A stretch of DNA of 64,000 nucleotides from DASVEE01 sp036380735 (GTDB lineage Bacteria > Acidobacteriota > Thermoanaerobaculia > Gp7-AA8): positions 127,888-191,887 of the forward strand of contig DASVEE010000031.1 of assembly GCA_036380735.1 (NCBI GenBank), written 5' to 3'. A program made the position numbers and the translations under genes. This document shows positions 46,832-55,213 of this stretch, one piece after another; positions within the stretch are counted from its first letter, which is position 1, and each line of letters starts with the position of its first letter. The notes beneath the pieces are model-generated. The model was given only the letters and a program-made list of their open reading frames with translations, had not been told where the DNA came from and searched no databases.

Positions 46832-47920
46832 TCACTCGAACACAACCACGTTCCGCAGCGCCTCCCCCGATTCCACGCCGGCGATCGCTTCATTGATCTG
46901 CGCCAGCGGGTAGCGCCGGGAAACCAGCGCATCCAGTTGCAGGCGGCCGCGCAGATACAGATCGACCAGGCGCGGCACATCGACATGCAATCGCGTGCCG
47001 CCCATGCGGCTGCCGAGGACGCGCTGTTCGCTCCAGACGATGTCGAACATGCGCAGCGCGGCGGTCGCTTTCAAGGCGGGCATCCCCACGGCCACGACGG
47101 TGCCGCCGTGGCGGATCATGAGCTGCGCCTGCGCCAGCGCCTCGGGCGCGCCGACCGTGACGAAGGCGTAGTCGGCGCCGCGCCCGGTGAGCTTGCGCAC
47201 GGCGCGCAGGAGGTCGCGCGGCTCCATCGCGGCGGCGTTGAAGACGTCCGTCGCGCCGAAGCTCGTTGCGGCGGTGAGCTTCGAATCGATGCGGTCGATG
47301 GCTACGATGGGACGCGCGCCGGCGAGCACCGCGCCCTGGACCGCATTGAGTCCGACGCCGCCCGCGCCGATGATGACGACGCTCTCCCCCACCTCGACGC
47401 GCGCCGTGTTCAGCACCGCGCCGACGCCGGTGATGACGCCGCAGCCGAGGAGCGCCGCGCAATCGAATGGTATCTGCTCGGGGATGCGCACCACCTGCGA
47501 CTGGTCGACGACCACCGCCTCGGCGAACGCACCGACGCGGATGCCGGGCGACAGCGACTCGCCGCGCGCATTGCGCAGACGGCTCTCGCGGTCGAGGGCG
47601 AACGATCCTTCGCAGTTGTGCGGCGCGCCCGTGGTGCAGTGGAAGCAGCGGCCGCACGAGCGCAGGAGCGAGACGACGACGCGGTCACCCGGCTTCGTCA
47701 GCGTGACGTTCGGTCCGACTTCGTCGACGATGCCCGCGGCTTCATGTCCGGCCACGACCGGCAGCGTGCCGGCCCAGTCGCCGCGGATGAGATGCACGTC
47801 GCTGTGGCAGATGGCGGTGGCGGCGAGCCGCACCTTCACCTCACCGCTTTGCGGGGCGTCCAGGGTGACGTCTTCCACGCTCAGCGGCTGGTCGAATGCA
47901 TGACAGATGGCAGCTTTCAT
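46832..47920 (-). CDS. Zinc-dependent alcohol dehydrogenase
   Basis: A 362-residue medium-chain dehydrogenase. Catalytic zinc ligands lie in ATAICHSDVH and GHEAAGIV; the structural zinc site has four Cys in SCGRCFHCTTGAPHNC; the Rossmann motif is IGAGGVGLNAVQG. It oxidises an alcohol (or reduces an aldehyde) with NAD(P); it is of the class III/hydroxyacyl type by overall look. It lies 53 bp after the APH-kinase gene in a degradation cluster, so it may feed alcohols or aldehydes into the pathway (inference). No clear Shine-Dalgarno; the start is set by MKAAICHAF. Confidence 0.93.
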   Translation of the reverse strand: MKAAICHAFDQPLSVEDVTLDAPQSGEVKVRLAATAICHSDVHLIRGDWAGTLPVVAGHEAAGIVDEVGPNVTLTKPGDRVVVSLLRSCGRCFHCTTGAPHNCEGSFALDRESRLRNARGESLSPGIRVGAFAEAVVVDQSQVVRIPEQIPFDCAALLGCGVITGVGAVLNTARVEVGESVVIIGAGGVGLNAVQGAVLAGARPIVAIDRIDSKLTAATSFGATDVFNAAAMEPRDLLRAVRKLTGRGADYAFVTVGAPEALAQAQLMIRHGGTVVAVGMPALKATAALRMFDIVWSEQRVLGSRMGGTRLHVDVPRLVDLYLRGRLQLDALVSRRYPLAQINEAIAGVESGEALRNVVVFE

Positions 47921-47973
47921 GATTGTTTGGTTTGACAGGATGAACGGGATGACACTGCAGCCATTCGTCCCAC

Positions 47974-49008
47974 TCATACTTGCTGCGCCAGCCCCTGCGC
48001 AATCCCCGCCAGCCCCGCGACGCGCGATCCCAGGTCCGCGAAGCGCGGATCGTCGGTCTGGCCGCGCACGTAGCGGGCGTAGATCTGCTGGATCACCACC
48101 GCCAGTTTGAACACGGCGAACACTTCGTACACCGCGATGCCGTGCAGCGGCTGGCCGGAGGCGCGCGCGTAGTGCTCGAGGATCTCGTCGCGCGTGAACC
48201 ATCCCTCGGCTTTCGTGACGCTGGGGATGGCGTCGTCCTCTCCCACCGCGTGGATCCAGTAGCAGAGGAGGATGCCGAGGTCGACGAGGGGGTCTCCGAT
48301 GGCGGACATTTCCCAGTCGAAGACGCCGACGAGGCGGTCGGGCCGCGCTTCGTCGAGCATCACGTTGTCCAGCTTGTAGTCGCCGTGCACCAGCGCGGGA
48401 CGCGCCGGATCGGCGGGGATGTGCTGCTCGAGCCATTGCGCGAGCGCCTCCATCTCCGGCACGTCGCTCGTCTTCGAGCCGTGCCACCGCTCCGTCCATC
48501 CTTTGATCTGCCGCGCCACGAAGCCCGCCGGCTTGCCGAGCGTGTCGAGCCCGTTCGCCACGACGTCGATCGAGTGGAGCTGCGCGAGCGTCTCGATCAT
48601 GCTCGCGCTGATGCGGCGGCGCAGGGCGGGATCGAGCGGCACCGGCTCCTTCGTCCGGATGATGAGGCCGCGGCGCCGTTCCATGACGTAGAAGACGCTG
48701 CCGATGACGGACGTGTCTTCGCACAGCAGCAGCGGCTTCGGCGCGAGCGGAAAGCGCGGATGCACGGCCTGCAGCACGCGGCATTCGCGCGCCATGTCGT
48801 GCGCGCGCGGCGGCACGGGGCCCAACGGCGGGCGGCGCAGCACGAGCTCGCGCTCGCCGAACGCGACGTCGTACGTCAGGTTCGAGTGGCCGCCCGGAAA
48901 CTGCGCCACCTCCATGGCCCCGTCGATGCCGAGCTCGCGGCGCAGATAGTCGGCCAGCTTCTCCCAGTCGAGCTGCTCGCTCGCGCGCACCGGACGCGTG
49001 TCGTTCAT
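47974..49008 (-). CDS. APH-family kinase (ACAD10/11-type)
   Basis: A 344-residue aminoglycoside-phosphotransferase-fold protein: N-lobe FPGGHSNLTYDVAFGERELV, catalytic loop LVHGDYKLDNVMLD, metal-binding VFDWEMSAIGDPLVDLG. In animals this domain is fused to an acyl-CoA dehydrogenase in ACAD10/11, and in Pseudomonas LvaA phosphorylates 4-hydroxyacyl-CoA in levulinate breakdown. Here the matching dehydrogenase is the gene directly upstream, overlapping by ATGA. The kinase probably phosphorylates a hydroxyacyl-CoA before elimination (inference from these families). Not an antibiotic resistance gene on this evidence. Confidence 0.9.
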   Translation of the reverse strand: MNDTRPVRASEQLDWEKLADYLRRELGIDGAMEVAQFPGGHSNLTYDVAFGERELVLRRPPLGPVPPRAHDMARECRVLQAVHPRFPLAPKPLLLCEDTSVIGSVFYVMERRRGLIIRTKEPVPLDPALRRRISASMIETLAQLHSIDVVANGLDTLGKPAGFVARQIKGWTERWHGSKTSDVPEMEALAQWLEQHIPADPARPALVHGDYKLDNVMLDEARPDRLVGVFDWEMSAIGDPLVDLGILLCYWIHAVGEDDAIPSVTKAEGWFTRDEILEHYARASGQPLHGIAVYEVFAVFKLAVVIQQIYARYVRGQTDDPRFADLGSRVAGLAGIAQGLAQQV

Positions 49009-50168
49009 TCGTTCCCTCCGCGCAGCACGTTGCGCGCGATCACCATTCGATGCACTTCGGACGGGCCATCGTAGATGCGGAACGCGCGCGCCTCACGGTA
49101 GAAGTGCTCGAGCGGCAGGTCGCCGGAGAAGCCAAGCGCCCCGCAGATCTGAATCGCGCGGTCGATCACCCGATTCACCGCCTCGGCCACGAACACCTTG
49201 CAGATCGACGATTCGTGGCGGATGTCTTCCCCCTGCTCCAGCTTCCACGCCGCCTGCATCACCATCAGCCGTGACGCGTGCAGCTCGATCTCCGAGTCGG
49301 CGATCATCCACTGGATCGACTGCTGCTGCGCGAGCTTCTTGCCGAACGCATCGCGCTCCTTCGCCCGCGCCACGCCGATCTCCAGGCAGCGTTGCGCCGC
49401 GCCGAGCCAGCGCATACAGTGCGTGAGGCGCGCGGGGACGAGGCGGATCTGCGCCATCTCGAAGCCGGCGCCGAGCTCGCCGAGGAGCGCGGAGTCGGGG
49501 ACGCGCATCTGCTCGAACGCGAGCTCCGCGTGGCTCACGATGCCGTGGCCGCCCATCGTCGGGATGTTGCGCACGAAGCGATAGCCGGGCGTATCGGTCG
49601 GCACGAGGAACATCGACACGCGGCGCCGCGGATCGGCGTCCGGGTCGGTGATGGCCATGACGATGGCGAACGACGCGCCTTCCGCGCCGGTGGTGAACCA
49701 TTTGCGTCCGCTGATCTCCCAGCCGCCGTCGACGCGCGTCGCCCGCGTACGGATCATCGTGGCGTCGGAGCCGGCACCCGGCGCGGGCTCCGTCATGGCG
49801 AAGCAGGAGTGGATCCTCCCTTCGACGAGAGGACGCAGCCACTGCTCGCGCTGCGCGTCATTCGCAAAGTGCGTGAGGAGGTGCATGTTCCCCTCGTCCG
49901 GCGCCGCGCAATGCAGCGCCATCGCGCCGAGGAAACTGCGGCCGGCCTGCTCGAAGAGGACGCACATGGCGATGGTTCCCAGCCCCAGTCCCCCGTACTC
50001 CTTCGGCAGTTGCGGCCCATAGAACCCTTCCGCCTTCGCCTTGGCGCGCAGCCGGTCGACGGTATCGCGCGTGATCTCCGCCGATTCCGCGGGGATGACT
50101 TCATCGCGCACGAACGCGTGGACGCGATCGCGGAGGGTGGCTAGTTCTGGGTCGAGGTTGAAGTTCAT
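49005..50168 (-). CDS. Acyl-CoA dehydrogenase (ACAD10/11-type)
   Basis: A 387-residue FAD enzyme. Helical N-domain 1-120 with YGPQLPKEYGGLGLGTIAMC and the ACAD10/11-like segment APDEGNMHLLTHFANDAQRE; beta-domain motif CFAMTEPAPGAGSDAT and GRKWFTTGAEG; C-domain QICGALGFSGDLPLEHFYRE, DGPSEVHRM. The match to mammalian ACAD11 is closer than to short-chain dehydrogenases. Its stop overlaps the kinase start. The pair together equals the two halves of ACAD11, suggesting metabolism of 4-hydroxy acids as well as ordinary beta-oxidation. Confidence 0.92.
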   Translation of the reverse strand: MNFNLDPELATLRDRVHAFVRDEVIPAESAEITRDTVDRLRAKAKAEGFYGPQLPKEYGGLGLGTIAMCVLFEQAGRSFLGAMALHCAAPDEGNMHLLTHFANDAQREQWLRPLVEGRIHSCFAMTEPAPGAGSDATMIRTRATRVDGGWEISGRKWFTTGAEGASFAIVMAITDPDADPRRRVSMFLVPTDTPGYRFVRNIPTMGGHGIVSHAELAFEQMRVPDSALLGELGAGFEMAQIRLVPARLTHCMRWLGAAQRCLEIGVARAKERDAFGKKLAQQQSIQWMIADSEIELHASRLMVMQAAWKLEQGEDIRHESSICKVFVAEAVNRVIDRAIQICGALGFSGDLPLEHFYREARAFRIYDGPSEVHRMVIARNVLRGGNE

Positions 50169-50178
50169 GGCAGGTTTT

Positions 50179-50256
50179 GATGGGACGTATAGGACAGATG
50201 GGACTCAGTTCGGTCCCATTCGTCCTATAGGTCCCATTCGTCCCATCGGTCCTATT
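50179..50256. repeat. 9-bp periodic repeat element R10 (inverted arms)
   Basis: Left arm GATGGGACGTATAGGACAGA and onward (50179-50204), loop TCAGTTCG, right arm 50213-50255 with GTCCCATTC, GTCCTATAG, GTCCCATTC, GTCCCATCG. The thiolase TAG stop (50252-50254) lies within it. Confidence 0.85.
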
Positions 50257-51418
50257 GCAAATTCTCGAACACCGTCGCCGCACCCTGCCCGCCGCCGACG
50301 CACATCGTGACCAGGCCGTACTTTGCTCCGCGGCGGCGCATCTCTCCCAGCAGTTGCACGGTCAGCTTGGCGCCCGAGGCGCCCAGCGGGTGCCCCAGCG
50401 CCACGGCGCCGCCGTTGACGTTCACTTTTTCCGGGTCCATCCCCAGCTCGCGCATCACGGCGAGCGCCTGACAGGCGAAGGCCTCGTTCAATTCGATGAC
50501 GTCGATGTCATCCAGCTTCAATCCGGCGAGCTTCAGCGCTTTCGGCACCGCCACGACCGGGCCCATGCCCATGATCTCCGGCGCCACGCCGCCTACCGCG
50601 TACGACACCAGCCGCGCCAGCGGCTTCAACCCCAGCTCCTCGGCGCGTTTGCGCGACATGACGATCACGCCGGCGGCACCGTCCGAGGTCTGGGAGGAGT
50701 TGCCGGCGGTGACGACGCCTTTGGCGTGAAACACGGGCTTGAGCTTGGCCAGCACATCGAGGTTCGTGTCGGCGCGCGGCCCTTCATCCTTGTCGAACGT
50801 GAACCGCTTCGTCCCCTCGACCTCCACGATCTCCACACCCAGCGGCACGATGCCGTCGTCGGCGAAGCGTCCCGCTTCCTGTGCGGCGATCGCGCGCTGG
50901 TGGCTGCGGTACGCGAACGCATCGGCGTCTTCACGCGAGACGTTGTACTTCTTCGCCACGTTCTCCGCGGTCAGTCCCATGTTGAGGTAAACCTCGGGGC
51001 GCTCCTCCATCAGCGTCGGGTTCGGGCGGAACTTGTTGCTGCCGCGCACCATGCTCATCGACTCCGTGCCGCCGGCGATGATCTGCTCGGCCATGCCGGC
51101 CATGATGCGCTCCGCCGCCTGCGCGATCGTCTGCGAGCCCGACGAGCAGAAGCGGTTCACCGTCGCCGCGGGCACGCTGTCCGGCAGCCCGGCACGCAAG
51201 GCGGCGATGCGGGCGACGTTCATGCCCGACTCTCCTTCCGGCGTGGCGCAGCCGATGATCACGTCGTCGATCTCGCCCGGCGTGAGCTGCGGCGTCCGCG
51301 CGAGCAGCCCGCGAATCACCTCGGCCGCCATGTCGTCCGGACGGGTAGTGCGCAGCGATCCGCGCGGAGCTTTGCCGACCGCGGTCCGCAGTCCGGCAAC
51401 GATGACGGCTTCGTTCAT
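50252..51418 (-). CDS. Acetyl-CoA C-acyltransferase (thiolase)
   Basis: A 388-residue thiolase, the last step of beta-oxidation. The nucleophilic Cys lies in NRFCSSGSQT near residue 89, the catalytic His in GGAVALGHPLGASGA and the second Cys in TMCVGGGQGAA. AGGAG precedes the ATG by seven bases. It follows the dehydrogenase/hydratase gene on the same strand with repeat R11 between. The stop codon is supplied by repeat R10. Confidence 0.96.
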   Translation of the reverse strand: MNEAVIVAGLRTAVGKAPRGSLRTTRPDDMAAEVIRGLLARTPQLTPGEIDDVIIGCATPEGESGMNVARIAALRAGLPDSVPAATVNRFCSSGSQTIAQAAERIMAGMAEQIIAGGTESMSMVRGSNKFRPNPTLMEERPEVYLNMGLTAENVAKKYNVSREDADAFAYRSHQRAIAAQEAGRFADDGIVPLGVEIVEVEGTKRFTFDKDEGPRADTNLDVLAKLKPVFHAKGVVTAGNSSQTSDGAAGVIVMSRKRAEELGLKPLARLVSYAVGGVAPEIMGMGPVVAVPKALKLAGLKLDDIDVIELNEAFACQALAVMRELGMDPEKVNVNGGAVALGHPLGASGAKLTVQLLGEMRRRGAKYGLVTMCVGGGQGAATVFENLQ

Positions 51419-51437
51419 GGTTTTTCTCCTGTGGTGC

Positions 51438-51486
51438 CGGGGGAACGATAGGACCTATGGGACGAATGGGACGAATAGGACAGATG
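51438..51486. repeat. 9-bp periodic repeat element R11
   Basis: Starts with the family end signature GGGGGAACGATAGGACC, followed by CTATGGGAC, GAATGGGAC, GAATAGGAC units, and stops 11 bp before the stop codon of the dehydrogenase/hydratase gene. Confidence 0.85.
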
Positions 51487-51496
51487 AAAAGCGCGC

Positions 51497-53788
51497 TCAG
51501 TTCCTCAGTGGTTTGCCATTCGCCAGCATGTACTGGATGCGGTCCATGGTCTTCGGTTGCTGCAGCAGCTCCACGAAGGATTCGCGTTCGCGGTCCAGCA
51601 GCGACTGTTCGCTCACCCACTGCCCGCTGGAGAACTGCGCGCCGCAGAGCACGTACGCCAGCTTTTTGCTCAGATACGCGTCGTACTCGCTCATGAAGCC
51701 GCCCTGCTGCAGTTGGTAGATGCCGGCGGCGAGGCCGGCGTAGACGTCGCGGCCGGCGGCGTACAACTGCTCCGGGACCGCGGGCGTGAACTCCTCCGCG
51801 AGTGCGAGCACCTCGTGCTTCGCCTCGTACAGCAGGTGATCGCGGTTCATGACGATGCGGTCGCCCTCCGCCAGGAAGCCGAACGACTTCGCCTCGGCCG
51901 CGCTCGACGAGACCTTCGCCGCGCCGACGATCTGCATGACCGTCGAGAGGAAGGGCAGCGGGTCGGCGCCGGGTGCCGTGCGCATCGGCGGCGTGACGAC
52001 GCGGCGCACCATCTCCTTGCAGCCGCCGGCACCGGGGATCAGGCCGACGCCCACTTCGACGAGGCCCATGTACGTCTCCCCCGCCGCGACGATGCGCGTG
52101 CCGGCCATTGCCACTTCGACGCCGCCGCCGAGCGTCCGGCCGAACGGCGCGGTGACGACGGGCTTGGTGGAGAAGCGGACACGCATCAGCGCGTCCTGCA
52201 TCCCTTTGACCGCGTCGGCCGGATCGCCGGCCAGGCCGCCGGCGAGGTTGGCGCCGACACAGAAGTCGGAGCCCTCGTTGCCGATGACCAAACCCTTCCA
52301 CTCGCCGCGCTCCACTTCGTCGATGGATTCGAGCAGCATCGCGCGGATGTCGCTGTCGAGCGTGTTGAGCTTCGTGTGGAACTCGAGACAGAGGACGCCG
52401 TCGCCGAGGTCGCGCAGGCTCGCGCCCTTGTTCTCCTTGATGACGGGGCAATCCTTCAACGAGAGGATTTTCGGATCCTGCTCGAGCGGCGCGTACGACT
52501 TCGTCAACGGACTGTACGCGCTGCCGTTCTCGTAGAACGACGCATGGCCGGCGGCGAGCATCTCACGCACCCACGGAGCGACAGTGACGCCGTGCTGCTC
52601 CATGGCGTCGGCCGTTTCCTTGACGCCGAGGGCGTCCCACAACTCGAACGGCCCGAGATCGTGCGAGAAGCCCCAGCGCGTGGCGCGATCGATGGCGACG
52701 ACGTCGTCGCTGATCTCCGGCACGCGGCGCGAGGCGTAACCGAGGGCGTTGTAGACGACGTGGCGTGCGAGCTTGCCGGCTTTGTCGTCCTGCTGCAGCA
52801 CGAACTTCAGCCGCTCGGGCAGGCTGCGCATCTTCGACGCCGCGGCCAGCGAGGCGATCTCCGGCTCCCTGCGCTCGCGGTATTCGCCGGTCTCGAGGTC
52901 GAGCGTGAGGATGCTCTTGCCGTCCTTCTTGTAGAAGCCCTGCTTCGTCTTGTCGCCGAGGCGGCCGCGATCCATCTGCGACTTGCGCAGGCCTTCGACG
53001 CGCGGCGAACGGAGGATCTCGCGCGACTCGTCGTGCTCGATCAGCGGGTAGAGGTTGGAGGCGACGGAGCTGGCGACGTCGAGGCCGACGAGATCCTGCA
53101 GGCGGAACGCGGCGGTCTTGGGCCGGCCGATCAGCGGCCCGGCGATGGCGTCGGTCTCTTCGATCGTGTAGCCGTGCTCGAGGACGTAGTCGACGAGCAC
53201 CGCGCCGCCCATCGAGGCGAGGCGATTGGCGATGAAGTTCGGCGTGTCCTTGCAGAAGACGACCGACTTGCCGAGGCGCTGCTCCGAGAAGTCGCGCACG
53301 AAGCTCGTCACCTCGGGCGCCGTCCGCGGCGTGGGGATGACCTCGAGCAGCTTCATGTAGCGCGGCGGATTGAAGAAGTGCGTGCCGAGGAAGTGCGTCT
53401 GGAAGTCCGCGGAAGCGTTGGCGGCGATGGTGGCGATGGGGATGCCGGACGTGTTGCTCGTGACGATGCTGCCCGGCTTGCGCAGGCGATCGATGCGCGC
53501 GACGAGGTCGCGCTTCGCGTCGAGGTTCTCGAAGATCGCCTCGACGATCCAGTCGCCCTGCGCGATCCACTGCTCGTTCTGCTCGACGTGGCCGACGGTC
53601 ACGAGCTGCGCCGTCTCCGGCGTGAAGAACATCGGCGGCTTGTGCTTCTTGAGGCGGTCCAGCACGCCGTCGGTCGTGACGTCGAGCAGATAGACCGGGA
53701 TGCCGGCGTTCGCAAAGTGTGCGGCGATGCCGCCGCCCATCGTGCCGGCGCCGATGACGACGGCGCGGCTGATCGTTCGTGTTCTCAA
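51497..53788 (-). CDS. 3-hydroxyacyl-CoA dehydrogenase / enoyl-CoA hydratase (FadN-type order)
   Basis: A 763-residue bifunctional protein. The dehydrogenase comes first: Rossmann GAGTMGGG at about 11-18, then HFFNPPRYMKLLEVIPTP and the C-domain to about 430. The hydratase half follows (about 455-680: GDGVLCLEFHTKLNTLDSDI, GNEGSDFCVGANLAG, FGRTLGGGVEVAMAG). This order is that of Bacillus FadN, not E. coli FadB. The best start is TTG 53788, overlapping the SDR stop (TTGA) with GGGGGAA eight bases upstream; an ATG start is absent before the Rossmann motif. It catalyses steps two and three of beta-oxidation. Confidence 0.92.
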   Translation of the reverse strand: MRTRTISRAVVIGAGTMGGGIAAHFANAGIPVYLLDVTTDGVLDRLKKHKPPMFFTPETAQLVTVGHVEQNEQWIAQGDWIVEAIFENLDAKRDLVARIDRLRKPGSIVTSNTSGIPIATIAANASADFQTHFLGTHFFNPPRYMKLLEVIPTPRTAPEVTSFVRDFSEQRLGKSVVFCKDTPNFIANRLASMGGAVLVDYVLEHGYTIEETDAIAGPLIGRPKTAAFRLQDLVGLDVASSVASNLYPLIEHDESREILRSPRVEGLRKSQMDRGRLGDKTKQGFYKKDGKSILTLDLETGEYRERREPEIASLAAASKMRSLPERLKFVLQQDDKAGKLARHVVYNALGYASRRVPEISDDVVAIDRATRWGFSHDLGPFELWDALGVKETADAMEQHGVTVAPWVREMLAAGHASFYENGSAYSPLTKSYAPLEQDPKILSLKDCPVIKENKGASLRDLGDGVLCLEFHTKLNTLDSDIRAMLLESIDEVERGEWKGLVIGNEGSDFCVGANLAGGLAGDPADAVKGMQDALMRVRFSTKPVVTAPFGRTLGGGVEVAMAGTRIVAAGETYMGLVEVGVGLIPGAGGCKEMVRRVVTPPMRTAPGADPLPFLSTVMQIVGAAKVSSSAAEAKSFGFLAEGDRIVMNRDHLLYEAKHEVLALAEEFTPAVPEQLYAAGRDVYAGLAAGIYQLQQGGFMSEYDAYLSKKLAYVLCGAQFSSGQWVSEQSLLDRERESFVELLQQPKTMDRIQYMLANGKPLRN

Positions 53789-54558
53789 GAGATCGTTCCC
53801 CCGCCATCCACCACGATCGTCTGCCCCGTGATGTAACTGGCCGCATCGCTGACCAGAAACAGCGCCACACCTTTCAACTCGCCGGGTGCACCGACACGTG
53901 GAATCGGATTGCGCTGCTCGATCTTCGGCACCACCGCTTCGATGACGCCTTCCGTCAGCCGGGAGTGGAAGAAGCCGGGCGCGATGGCGTTGACGCGGAT
54001 GCCGTTCGGCCCCCACGTCGCGGCGAGCTCCCGCGTCAGTCCCATCAGCCCCGCTTTGCTCGACGCGTAGCCGACGTAATGCGGCCCCTGCACGGATGAG
54101 CGCATGCCGGCGATCGACGCCACGTTGAGGATGACGCCGGAGCCGGCTTTGAGCATCTCGCGCCCCGCCGCCTGGGAGAAGAGGAACGCGCCGGTGAGGT
54201 TCGTGTCGAGCACCTTCTGCCACGCTTTCAGCGGCATCGTCTCGGGCCGTTCTCCCCACGTGACGCCGGCGTTGTTGACGAGGATGTCGACGCGGCCGAA
54301 CGCTTCCATCGTCGCCGCGACGACCGCCTCGACCTGCGCGGGGTCGGTGACGTCGCAGATGCGCCCTTCCACGCGGAAGCCGCGCGCGCGCATCTCGTCG
54401 AGTGTAGGCGTGAGCCACTGCTCACGCCGCGCGCACAACATCACCGAAGCCCCCGCCTCGGCAAACCCCTCGGCGATTTCCTGCCCCAGACCGCGCGAGC
54501 CCCCGGTGACGATGGCCGCGCGCCCCGTGAGATCGAACAACTGCTGGACGGTCCGCAT
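53785..54558 (-). CDS. SDR-family oxidoreductase
   Basis: A 257-residue classical short-chain dehydrogenase from ATG 54558 (GTG 54561 also possible). Cofactor motif VTGGSRGLGQEIA, NNAGVTWG, catalytic Ser in VASIAGMRSS and YxxxK in YVGYASSKAG, C-terminus ITGQTIVVDGGGTIS. It is first in the (-) degradation cluster and overlaps the next start. It may reduce or oxidise a hydroxyacyl intermediate; the substrate is unknown. Confidence 0.93.
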   Translation of the reverse strand: MRTVQQLFDLTGRAAIVTGGSRGLGQEIAEGFAEAGASVMLCARREQWLTPTLDEMRARGFRVEGRICDVTDPAQVEAVVAATMEAFGRVDILVNNAGVTWGERPETMPLKAWQKVLDTNLTGAFLFSQAAGREMLKAGSGVILNVASIAGMRSSVQGPHYVGYASSKAGLMGLTRELAATWGPNGIRVNAIAPGFFHSRLTEGVIEAVVPKIEQRNPIPRVGAPGELKGVALFLVSDAASYITGQTIVVDGGGTIS

Positions 54559-54612
54559 CACGACCAGTATGCCTCAGCCGTCGACACGCGCGGACACGCG
54601 CGCCGGTGCCTC

Positions 54613-54770
54613 CGGGGGAACGATAGGACGGATAGGACGAATGGGACCTATAGGACGTATGGCTGCGCTGGTTTGTCCTATAGGTCCTATAGGTCCTATT
54701 CGTCCTATAGGTCCTATTCGTCCCATACGTCCTATAGGTCCTATTCGTCCTATAGGTCCTATCGTTCCCC
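54613..54770. repeat. 9-bp periodic repeat element R12 (largest, complete)
   Basis: 158 bp. Outer ends GGGGGAACGATAGGAC (54613-54628) and its exact reverse complement (54755-54770). Left arm of five units, loop GGCTGCGCTGGTTT, right arm of about ten GTCCTATNN units. It lies between the divergent SDR and mscL genes, ending 29 bp before the mscL ATG. Confidence 0.92.
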
Positions 54771-54799
54771 CAACCCACCTCAGGCGTATCATCGCCACC

Positions 54800-55213
54800 A
54801 TGCTGGCTGAATTTCGCGGGTTTCTTACGAAGACCAATGCTCTGGCGTTGGCGGTCGGGGTCATTGTGGGCGCGGCCGTGGGGAGTGTCGTTTCGGCTCT
54901 GGCGGCCGACATCCTCATGCCGATCATTGGCGTCTTTCTGCCCGGTGGGGATTGGCGGCAGGCGAAGGTCGTGCTGGAGACTTCCACTGACGCTGCCGGC
55001 AAGGTCACGGAGAACGCGATTCTCTATGGGCACTTTGCCGGGGTGGTGCTCGACTTCCTGATCGTCTCGTTCGTGGTGTTTCTCATCGTGAAGCTGCTCG
55101 TGCGGCCGGTGCCGGCGGCCGCGCCGGAGCCCACCCGCAATTGCCCCGAGTGCCTGGAGATGATTCCGCAGGCGGCGCGCCGTTGCCGGGCCTGCACGGC
55201 GACGATCACCTAG
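54800..55213 (+). CDS. mscL: Large-conductance mechanosensitive channel with zinc ribbon
   Basis: A 137-residue protein. The first 105 residues match MscL: N-terminal helix MLAEFRGFLTKTN, TM1 ALALAVGVIVGAAVGSVVSA, loop with DILMPIIGVFLPGGD, TM2 FLIVSFVVFLIVKLL. MscL is a pentameric emergency valve for osmotic downshock. The C-terminus replaces the usual helical bundle with a four-Cys zinc-ribbon-like end (CPECLEMIPQAARRCRAC). The upstream region is occupied by repeat R12. The gene ends against the stop of the convergent gene. Confidence 0.95.
   Translation: MLAEFRGFLTKTNALALAVGVIVGAAVGSVVSALAADILMPIIGVFLPGGDWRQAKVVLETSTDAAGKVTENAILYGHFAGVVLDFLIVSFVVFLIVKLLVRPVPAAAPEPTRNCPECLEMIPQAARRCRACTATIT

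Noticed and set aside
47931..47978. A further copy of the 9-bp family (CAGGATGAACGGGATGAC, CATTCGTCCCAC)
   Set aside because: Only one recognisable unit is present; the similarity is too weak to list as an element.
47974..49008. Aminoglycoside resistance phosphotransferase
   Set aside because: The fold is shared, but the ATGA coupling to an ACAD10/11-type dehydrogenase indicates a metabolic kinase.
54613..54770. Collagen-like protein (GPIGRIGPIG) at the 9-bp repeats
   Set aside because: The same repeats give other open frames and are intergenic; better explained as a non-coding element.
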